Below, one piece after another: positions 14,166 through 19,708 of a stretch of 19,708 bases of DNA. The DNA comes from CAYQAJ01 sp964415245. Its GTDB lineage: Bacteria; Planctomycetota; Planctomycetia; Pirellulales; Pirellulaceae. How positions within the stretch are numbered: the stretch's first letter is position 1; every line of letters starts with the position of its first letter. The DNA is taken from positions 1 to 19,708 of the forward strand of contig CAYQAJ010000067.1 in assembly GCA_964415245.1 (NCBI GenBank), given 5' to 3'. Under the pieces are notes generated by a model. It was not told the DNA's origin, did no database searches, and worked only from the letters and a program-made list of their open reading frames with translations. The position numbers and the translations under genes are program-made.

Positions 14166-17069
14166 ATGAAATACGAAGAGCTGATCATCCTCATCCCGTG
14201 CCACAGCCTGGAAGACTTTCCGCTGTATCACGAGGGAAAGGACGCCGACAGCCTGCTGGCAAGCTGGACGGCGATGTGGCACCCCGCCCTGCTCGCCTCG
14301 GCTGCAGCGGCGCCTACCTGGTATCGAGCGGATTCGCCCCCCGATCAGCTTGAGAATCGACTCGTGGTCGCGCCCACGGTCAGCCTGTCGACGCTGCCCA
14401 CCGGGTTTCTTCAACGGGCCGAAGATGCCGGCGCAATCGTGGTGCGTGGTAAGCATCTGCGAAGTGAAATCGCGGCCGAGGCGCTGGAGCCGCTCGAAGC
14501 GGGATCAGGGTCCACGCAGTCCGGTCCCACGGAATCGAGGCGCGTCGATGACGAGCTGGTTGCTGACTTTTTTGCCCTGGGGTACTGCTACCTGCAAGTG
14601 CAGTTGCTCACCCGGCAAATGCGCTACGCCAGCAACCTCGACGAAGCGTATTTCCGCGGCCGGGTCGTTGCCGCCGCTGAAGCCGCGATGCAGGGCGACG
14701 AGAAAACGGCTCGCGAAAGGCTCGCCGCCTGCTTCGACGTTCTGGCGGCCGAACGCGACCACTATTACCCCGTCGACGTGTTCCTGCTCGATATCAATCT
14801 CGTGGCAGACAACACAATGGGTTCGGCGCTAGCCGACACGGTTCGCGGTACGACGCCGGTCAATCTGCTCCTTTCGGGCGGCGCATTGGCCACCATGCAG
14901 CAACACGAGCCCGAGACGCTACGTCGGTTGCAACAGGCGGTGAGCGAGGGTCGGGCTGCGATCATCGGGGGGGAAGCCGTCGAGCGAACGCTTCCGCTCT
15001 TGTCTTGCGAGTCGATCCTGGCCGAACTGCGGCGCGGGCTCGAAGTCTATCGCTCGCATTTGGGAAAGCGCCCTGTGGTGTATGGACGCCGCCGTTTCGG
15101 TCTGAGCCCCGCCCTGCCGCAGATTCTGCACAAGCTCGGATTCCTCGGCGCCTTGCATGTCAGCTTGGACCGGGGACGCGTTCCGGAGGGGACTCAGGTT
15201 AAGACCCGCTGGGAGGGAACTGACGGTACGGCCATCGACGCCCTGGCCCGCACGCCGCTCGACGCCGCGGTGCCGGAGACGTTTCTCAAACTGGCGGTGA
15301 AGCTGGGCGAATCGATGGACTCCGACCATGTCGCCACCATCTGCCTCGCGCATTGGCCCGGCCACGTGTCCCCCTGGTACCACGACTTACGCCGCGTCGC
15401 GCGATACACCTCGGCACTGGGCAAGTTCGTCGACGTCGAAACGTACTTTCAAACCACCGAATCGCCCGGGCACCACGACCGATTCGCGGCCGATCAATAC
15501 CGCACCCCACATCTCTCGCTCGCCGTCGAGCGCCGTCAGGCTGACCCTCTCTCGACCCCGATGCGCTACTGGCGACGTCGCGCCGCTTGGGAAGCCGCGC
15601 AGGCCATGCACCTGCTGGCCTGTGTGATCTCGGGCGACGGCACCCCGCTTTCCAGTGACTTGCCGGGCGAGATCGATGCCCTGGCGGAATCGGACGAAAC
15701 CGGCGGTGCGGCGCTCGACCGGCGCTTGGACGAGGCGCTGCAGCAAGCGCAACGCCGCCTCGTCGATTGCCTGCCGCGGCGCAAGGAGGCGGGCGAACCG
15801 GGTTATCTCATTCTCAATCCCTTGGCGCGCGTGCGGCGAATCGGCCTGGAACTGCCCCAACTGAACCGGCTTCCGTCCCTGGAGCGGCCCGTTTACGCCG
15901 CCGCGCACACCAGCGAGAGCAAGGTGGTTGTGGCCGACGTACCGGCGATGGGCTTCACGTGGATCGGCCCGGGCACGTCGAAGGCCACGCGTGAAAAGCG
16001 GCCAGCCACCGTGATGGCCGAGGAGTGCCTGTTGCGCAACGATTTGTTCGAGGTGCTCATCAACGCCACCACCGGCGGCCTGCAGTCGATTCACGAGTAC
16101 CGGGCTCGCGGCAACCGCATTTCGCAGCAGTTGGCCTACCGATTCGGTTCGTCGGCGAAAGGTCGCCGGCCGGATGCGGACGAGTCGGACGAGCCGTCGG
16201 AGTATTCGACGATGGCGGCCGACGCGGTCGAGACCACCATCGCGACCGAAGCGATGGGAGAGATCGTCGCACGCGGCCGATTGCTCGACGGCGAGGACCA
16301 GACCCTGGCCACGTTCCGGCAGACGTATCGCTTGTGGCGCGGCAGTCGCGTGCTGCTGATCGACATGGAGCTGGAGCCCAAACAAGAGCCGCGGCACGAA
16401 GCGTGGAACAGCTACTACGCCGCCCGATTCGCCTGGAGCGACGAAGCAGCCTCGCTGTGGCGCGGCGTTCACCAGACGCGGCAGGCTGCCGAGAGCAAAC
16501 GTTTCGAGGCGCCCCATTACATCGAAATCGAGTCGACGCCCGAACTACCGGCCGTCGTCGAGCGATTTCGCGGCACCCCTGCCACGCAGCGCACCACCAT
16601 CCTGACCGGCGGGCTTCCCTTTCACCGCCGCTCGGACGATCGCATGCTCGATTGCCTGCTCATCGTCCGCGGCGAACGGCAGCGGAAGTTCCGCCTGGGG
16701 GTCGGCATCGACCTGACGCATCCCATCCACGACGCCGTGCAACTGCTCGCGCCCGACACGTTTTCTTTCGAGAACGCTCCCCCCGCCACCGGCGACTCCG
16801 GCTGGCTGCTGCATATCGATGCCAGAAACGTCGTGGCCACAAGCTGGGAGCCGCTGATCGAGCAGGGCAGCGTAACGGGATTTCGAGTCCGACTACTGGA
16901 GGCCGAGGGTCGCCCAGCCCGCTTCACGCTGAGCTGCTTTCGCGACTTGGCAAGCGCTCGACAGCTCGATTTCCAAGGTCAGCCGCTGGCGGAGTGCCAA
17001 GTGGCCGAAGGCAAGGTGCAACTGGAAATGTCCGCCGGCGAATGGACCGAAGTCGAAGCACGTTGGTGA
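14166..17069 (+). CDS. Glycoside hydrolase family 38-like (alpha-mannosidase-like) protein, 967 aa, probably altered active site
   Basis: The architecture matches GH38 mannosidases, but the catalytic residues look changed. ATG 14166 (MKYEELIILIPCHSLEDF) is chosen because the open frame further upstream is low-complexity and unconserved; no Shine-Dalgarno is evident. The N-terminal C-H-S-L-E-D (12-17) sits where GH38 has the zinc-binding H-S-H-N-D. The segment RRRFGLSPALPQILHKLGF (308-326) matches the family's D-x-F-G-x-S-x-x-[LM]-P motif, with Arg where the nucleophile Asp should be. Further GH38-like marks are GYLILNPLARVRRIGLELP (546-564), VPAMGFTWIGPG (592-603) and the C-terminal beta domain opening RNDLFEVLINATTGGLQSI (624-642). 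No signal peptide is seen, so it is probably cytoplasmic. It may be a non-classical hydrolase or a pseudoenzyme. Confidence 0.7.
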   Translation: MKYEELIILIPCHSLEDFPLYHEGKDADSLLASWTAMWHPALLASAAAAPTWYRADSPPDQLENRLVVAPTVSLSTLPTGFLQRAEDAGAIVVRGKHLRSEIAAEALEPLEAGSGSTQSGPTESRRVDDELVADFFALGYCYLQVQLLTRQMRYASNLDEAYFRGRVVAAAEAAMQGDEKTARERLAACFDVLAAERDHYYPVDVFLLDINLVADNTMGSALADTVRGTTPVNLLLSGGALATMQQHEPETLRRLQQAVSEGRAAIIGGEAVERTLPLLSCESILAELRRGLEVYRSHLGKRPVVYGRRRFGLSPALPQILHKLGFLGALHVSLDRGRVPEGTQVKTRWEGTDGTAIDALARTPLDAAVPETFLKLAVKLGESMDSDHVATICLAHWPGHVSPWYHDLRRVARYTSALGKFVDVETYFQTTESPGHHDRFAADQYRTPHLSLAVERRQADPLSTPMRYWRRRAAWEAAQAMHLLACVISGDGTPLSSDLPGEIDALAESDETGGAALDRRLDEALQQAQRRLVDCLPRRKEAGEPGYLILNPLARVRRIGLELPQLNRLPSLERPVYAAAHTSESKVVVADVPAMGFTWIGPGTSKATREKRPATVMAEECLLRNDLFEVLINATTGGLQSIHEYRARGNRISQQLAYRFGSSAKGRRPDADESDEPSEYSTMAADAVETTIATEAMGEIVARGRLLDGEDQTLATFRQTYRLWRGSRVLLIDMELEPKQEPRHEAWNSYYAARFAWSDEAASLWRGVHQTRQAAESKRFEAPHYIEIESTPELPAVVERFRGTPATQRTTILTGGLPFHRRSDDRMLDCLLIVRGERQRKFRLGVGIDLTHPIHDAVQLLAPDTFSFENAPPATGDSGWLLHIDARNVVATSWEPLIEQGSVTGFRVRLLEAEGRPARFTLSCFRDLASARQLDFQGQPLAECQVAEGKVQLEMSAGEWTEVEARW

Positions 17070-17114
17070 GGAGGTGAGGATCGGTCAGCGGGGTGGCGGA
17101 ATCCGACCGGGAAA

Positions 17115-17235
17115 AAATGACCAATGACCAAATCCAAATGACCAATGCCCCGAAACGGCACGGAAGGGTAGGGTTTGGCAGTTGGATATTGGAGCTTGTT
17201 TGTGATTTGTCATTTGAGATTTGGGATTTGATTGC
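17115..17235. repeat. Intergenic element of degenerate heptamers in inverted orientation
   Basis: The left arm (17115-17150) reads on the plus strand as heptamers close to AATGACC (AATGACC, AATGACC, AAATCCA, AATGACC, AATGCCC). The right arm (17173-17235) reads on the minus strand as CAAATCC, CAAATCT, CAAATGA, CAAATCA, CAAACAA, GCTCCAA, TATCCAA, CTGCCAA. The two arms are partly complementary, and the centre has a small CCG-AAA-CGG hairpin. Base composition is much richer in A+T than the flanking genes. The period is 7, so it is not coding. It ends 10 bp before the cmk start codon. Confidence 0.75.
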
Positions 17236-17245
17236 CGTTCGATAG

Positions 17246-17914
17246 ATGCCCCAAGTCGTCATCACCATCGACGGTCCCGCCGGGGCCGGCAAAAGCAGTA
17301 CGGCACGTGCGCTGGCCGAGCGCCTGGGATTCCGCTTTCTCGACACTGGCGCCATGTACCGCGCGGTAGCGCTGGCCGCACTTCGTCGCGGCCTCGACTG
17401 GAACGATCCCGCGGCGCTGGCCGAATTGTGCAACCGCACTTCGATCGAGTTGCGCGGCGACCGAATCCTGCTCGACGGGGAGGACGTTTCCGACGAAATC
17501 CGCACGCTGGCGGTGACTGCGGCGGTGCGCTACGCGGCAGACAACCAACATGTCCGTCGGCGAATGATCGAGCTACAGCGCGGTGAGGCCGAGGGGCAGA
17601 ACGTTGTAACCGAGGGGCGCGACCAGGGGACATTGGCCTTTCCCGACGCCGCCTGCAAGATATTTCTAACCGCCAGCCCCCAGGAACGAGCCGAGCGCCG
17701 TTTGCGCCAGCTCCGCGCCCGCGGCGAGCAGGTCAGCCTGCAACAGGTGCTCGACGAGCAGAACGAGCGGGATCGCCGCGACGGCCAGCGACCTTTCGGG
17801 GGACTCGCTGCGGCACCAGATGCCGTCGACGTCTCGACCGACGGCCTGACCCAGGACGAAGTTGTCGATCGCCTCGCCAGGCTGGTTGGCGAGAAAACGA
17901 AGAGCGACCCGTGA
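17246..17914 (+). CDS. cmk: Cytidylate kinase
   Basis: This enzyme phosphorylates CMP/dCMP with ATP in pyrimidine nucleotide supply, in the cytosol. The 222-aa length is typical of the short bacterial form. Seen in the sequence are Walker A GPAGAGKS (10-17), the CMP-binding DTGAMYRA (33-40), E-G-R-D-Q-G (123-128) where most families have GRDIG, and the lid-like QNERDRRDGQRPFGGL region (172-187). The Gln in GRDQG is, from memory, common in planctomycetes. No Shine-Dalgarno precedes ATG 17246, and a heptamer repeat element runs almost to the start codon. The neighbour rpsA about 1.2 kb downstream on the same strand fits the widespread cmk-rpsA linkage. A hairpin 35 bp after the stop probably ends the transcript. 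Confidence 0.95.
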   Translation: MPQVVITIDGPAGAGKSSTARALAERLGFRFLDTGAMYRAVALAALRRGLDWNDPAALAELCNRTSIELRGDRILLDGEDVSDEIRTLAVTAAVRYAADNQHVRRRMIELQRGEAEGQNVVTEGRDQGTLAFPDAACKIFLTASPQERAERRLRQLRARGEQVSLQQVLDEQNERDRRDGQRPFGGLAAAPDAVDVSTDGLTQDEVVDRLARLVGEKTKSDP

Positions 17915-17948
17915 AGCGCCGCGATGTCCGGCGACGACGACCGCGCAT

Positions 17949-17983
17949 AAAAGAACCCACCGAATGAATTCGATGGGCTTTCC
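17949..17983. terminator. Likely bidirectional intrinsic terminator between cmk and the KOW gene
   Basis: The hairpin pairs CCCA (17956-17959) and CGAA (17961-17964) with TTCG (17969-17972) and TGGG (17974-17977), around a TGAA loop with one C/A mismatch. Read on the plus strand it is followed by CTTTCCT. On the minus strand it is followed by TTCTTTTAT, the better U-tract. It lies between two converging genes, cmk and the KOW protein gene, where a shared terminator is expected. Confidence 0.65.
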
Positions 17984-18044
17984 TATCGTCGTGACTCGCA
18001 GCCAGCCGGCCGCTGGCCCAGTGACACAGTTGGCCCCGTGGCAC

Positions 18045-18281
18045 TCAGTCGGTGAATTGCACCACGTCGTCTTCGATCTTCACCAGGACGCCGCGCTGCT
18101 GCGCGTCGAGCTTTACGAGCAAGCGATAATCGTCGCACCGCTCCCGCACAATCCCTTCGAGCCCCGCAAGGGCACCTCGAACGACACGCACACGCCGGCC
18201 CGGCTCGAATTCGTCGTCTGCGCAGAAATCGCTCGGCACCTGGGGCGATGGATCCGTGGCGGGTTCGTATTCCATTGTCAT
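18045..18281 (-). CDS. Stand-alone KOW-domain protein, 78 aa (NusG C-terminal-like)
   Basis: The product is a short acidic N-terminus (about 30 residues) followed by one KOW domain like the C-terminal domain of NusG/RfaH/UpxY-type antiterminators. The core reads PGRRVRVVRGALAGLEGIV, and V-L-V-K-I-E-D-D-V-V-Q-F closes the barrel. I start at 18281 (MTMEYEPATD) because AGGAG stands 6 nt upstream; in-frame ATGs at 18308 and 18323 have nothing comparable. NusG proteins also carry an N-terminal NGN domain that contacts RNA polymerase. None is present here, and the in-frame sequence further upstream does not resemble one. KOW domains bind ribosomal proteins such as S10, or RNA, so a role in transcription-translation contact is possible but not shown. 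The gene is convergent with cmk and divergent from rpsA. Confidence 0.75.
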   Translation of the reverse strand: MTMEYEPATDPSPQVPSDFCADDEFEPGRRVRVVRGALAGLEGIVRERCDDYRLLVKLDAQQRGVLVKIEDDVVQFTD

Positions 18282-18490
18282 CTGCCTCTCCTGGTGGAGC
18301 CGTGCCATGGGGTCAAATTGCATGGAGATCGCCTGGTTGCTGGGGTCGACTTGCGCACAAATATGGGTTGCAAGATAGGCAAGCGCCGTGCCAGCATGGC
18401 AGGTTCAGACCATTTAGAACGCAAGTGTCTATTACACAAAGACTTATTCGCTCATTTTGATTTCACAATCCAATTGATTCTGCCGTTCGC

Positions 18491-18526
18491 CGTCTCAATG
18501 TGAGATAATCGTCCCGTTTTGAGACG
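18491..18526. promoter_or_regulatory. Candidate operator/promoter: nested inverted repeats around an extended -10
   Basis: An 8-bp perfect inverted repeat, CGTCTCAA (18491-18498) and TTGAGACG (18519-18526), encloses TGAGATAAT (18501-18509), which fits an extended -10 element (TG-n-GATAAT) pointing toward rpsA. A second, shorter repeat, TCTCA/TGAGA (18493-18497 and 18501-18505), shares the left arm. This arrangement would suit a repressor site over a promoter. No convincing -35 was found. It lies in the most A+T-rich part of the spacer. Confidence 0.35.
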
Positions 18527-19050
18527 ACAAACGCCCCGGACTCATGCTGATCGGTAGCATCCCCATATCGCCTGTCAGGCTCTGCCAAGTCTCCCAGTTC
18601 CCCAGGTCCCGCGTAGTCGCATAATGTCGCCCGAGGACAAATAAGTGTCGGCGCGCCCGGCGCGTGCCATGAGGACGTGTCACAAGAGCGCTCGACCCGC
18701 CAAATCGCGCCGCCAGCCGCGGCGCCACAGCTCGTTTGCCTCGTTGCGTACAAGAGCGCGCCGCACGGGGCCGCGGCAATAGTGGCTCGTGCATGCGGCG
18801 GCCAAGAACATGCTTCTCGGATCGCCCACCGTCAGCGCGCCGACGCGGCCGCAATGATCCCCGGCCACACGGCGTGTTGCCCAATTGCGCCGGTTTTGCT
18901 ACTACTAGACGGTTCGCCAAAGCCCGCGAGTGCAGGGAAACTCCTCCTGGGCGATTCGCGGCGTCTGGCCCGGCGCACCGGCTGGTTGCGGTTCGGGTAC
19001 ATGGATCCCCTGACAGCAAGAACCCCGGTCACCATCCGATCGGGGTACAA

Positions 19051-19143
19051 CGGCCCCTGGCGGGCACAGCGGCCACTGGCTGTCACAGCGGCCCCTGGCT
19101 GTCACAGCGGCCACTGGCGGGCACAACGGCGGAGCGGGCACAG
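19051..19143 (+). repeat. 19-bp tandem repeat array directly upstream of rpsA
   Basis: Four 19-bp units lie at 19051-19069, 19070-19088, 19089-19107 and 19108-19126, followed by a degenerate 17-bp unit to 19143. A representative unit is CGGCCACTGGCTGTCACAG. Variation is confined to A or C at the sixth position, TGT or GGG at 12-14 and the last base. The period is not a multiple of three, so the array is not coding. Units with A contain GCCA-C-TGGC, a small self-complementary core. The last unit carries the ribosome-binding AGGA at its edge. Confidence 0.93.
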
Positions 19144-19152
19144 GAAAACGCA

Positions 19153-19708
19153 ATGGTCAATCGCACCCTGATTCGTAATCTCGATACCCCCGACGAGCTG
19201 GAACTCGACCTGGACGGCATCGAACAGGCGGTACTGGCAACGCTCGAGGAAGGGGGCGACTTCGACGTCAACAAGATCGTCGAAGGGCGTGTGATGCGAA
19301 TCGAAGGCGATTCGGTTCTGGTCGACATCGGTTTCAAGAGCGCCGGCACCATCCCTCTCAACGAATGGGAGGATGGCGAAGAGCCCCCCACCGTGGGTCA
19401 GAAGGTGCAGGTGCTGATCGAAGAGGTCGAGGATGAGTCGGGCCTCGCCGACGACCCCCACGGAATGGTCAGCCTCAGCAAGCGCAAAGCCGAAAAGATC
19501 ATCACCTGGCAGGAGATGATGCGCAAGGTGGAGGAGGGCCAGGTCGTCACCGGCACCGCGACGCGAAAGATCAAAGGCGGCCTGTTGGTCGATATCGGCG
19601 TCAACGTGTTCCTGCCGGCGAGCCAGGTCGACATCCGTCGCCCGGGGGACATCGGCGACTACATCGGCCGCACCGTGCAGTGCGAAGTGCTCAAGATCGA
19701 CGACGCCC
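19153..19708 (+). CDS. rpsA: 30S ribosomal protein S1, 5' part (3' end outside window)
   Basis: S1 binds mRNA on the small ribosomal subunit through repeated OB-fold (S1) domains and helps load leaders that have weak Shine-Dalgarno sequences. The first 185 codons are present, from MVNRTLIRNLD. The first S1 domain spans about 40-115 (VEGRVMRIEGDSVLVDIGFK, then SAGTIPLNEW). The second begins near 127 (EGQVVTGTATRKIKGGLLVD, then LPASQVDIR) and is cut by the window end. AGGA at 19142-19145 lies 7 nt before ATG 19153. The gene has an unusually repeat-rich leader, and it follows cmk on the same strand, a common linkage. The number of S1 domains cannot be known from this fragment. Confidence 0.93.
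   Translation, partial: MVNRTLIRNLDTPDELELDLDGIEQAVLATLEEGGDFDVNKIVEGRVMRIEGDSVLVDIGFKSAGTIPLNEWEDGEEPPTVGQKVQVLIEEVEDESGLADDPHGMVSLSKRKAEKIITWQEMMRKVEEGQVVTGTATRKIKGGLLVDIGVNVFLPASQVDIRRPGDIGDYIGRTVQCEVLKIDDA

Larger units (their letters stand above)
18282..19152. other. Approx. 870-bp gene-free region between the KOW gene and rpsA
   Basis: No credible protein or structural RNA gene is visible. Open frames on both strands are Arg/Ala-rich, lack start signals and run through non-triplet repeats. The part at 18400-18520 is A+T-rich and probably holds the divergent promoters for the KOW gene and rpsA. Further on are a small ATGCT/AGCAT inverted repeat (18544-18560), a hairpin with ACCCCG/CGGGGT arms (19022-19046) and the 19-bp tandem array before rpsA. 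Confidence 0.6.

Noticed and set aside
13670..14194. Possible 174-aa minus-strand gene in the pilM/GH38-like spacer
   Set aside because: No ribosome-binding site, Arg/Ala/Pro-rich translation, and overlap with the start of the GH38-like gene.
18282..18430. Missing NGN domain of the KOW protein lying upstream as a frameshifted remnant
   Set aside because: The in-frame upstream translation (for example LAYLATHICAQVDPSNQAIS) shows no NGN-like pattern, while the chosen start has a strong AGGAG.
18495..19019. Possible genes of about 170 aa on either strand in the rpsA leader
   Set aside because: Frames overlap on opposite strands, lack start signals, and the plus-strand one runs through the non-triplet 19-bp repeats into rpsA.
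19051..19143. CRISPR-like array before rpsA
   Set aside because: The 19-bp units are directly adjacent with no unique spacers, so this is a simple tandem repeat and not a CRISPR.

Overview
This window is GC-rich bacterial chromosome that most resembles a planctomycete, probably of the Pirellulales type. The clues are the PilM-led pilus operon with very large Ser/Gly-rich partner proteins, a cytidylate kinase with GRDQG in place of the usual GRDIG, the style of the VapB-like antitoxin, and a GH38-like protein of about 970 residues. Several genes lack a Shine-Dalgarno sequence. Taxonomy is an inference from gene style; no search was run.

Layout, left to right. (1) The 3' end of nuoD (complex I), with no other nuo gene after it. 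(2) A VapBC-type toxin-antitoxin pair whose genes overlap by 4 bp. (3) A small cupin gene and a 107-aa gene of unknown function, both pointing into a complete modABC molybdate ABC importer; modB starts at TTG. (4) polX, a family X DNA polymerase with a C-terminal PHP phosphoesterase domain. (5) Converging on polX with a 12-bp gap, a minus-strand operon of three large genes: a PilM protein that continues into a PilN-like N-terminal motif, membrane helix and periplasmic region; a PilO-like membrane protein; and a 765-aa membrane-anchored protein of unknown fold. All three carry low-complexity linkers. A candidate promoter with a perfect TTGACA lies upstream. (6) About 700 bp without a credible gene, then a plus-strand gene for a 967-aa GH38-like protein that seems to lack the catalytic Asp. 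(7) A 120-bp element of degenerate heptamers in inverted orientation, directly before cmk. (8) cmk, a likely bidirectional terminator, and a minus-strand gene for a 78-aa protein that is little more than a KOW domain. (9) An approximately 870-bp gene-free leader with a candidate operator/promoter and an array of 19-bp tandem repeats, ending at rpsA (ribosomal protein S1), which runs off the window.

How the genes work together. ModA, ModB and ModC form one importer. The three pil-type genes probably build one inner-membrane assembly platform for a type IV pilus or type II secretion-like machine, with PilM and PilN functions merged in one chain. The cmk-rpsA neighbourhood is a common bacterial arrangement, here interrupted by a transcription/translation-related KOW gene and a repeat-bearing leader.

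The strongest candidates for something under-described are the PilMN-fusion operon, the heptamer inverted element before cmk, the 19-bp repeats before rpsA, and the stand-alone KOW protein.
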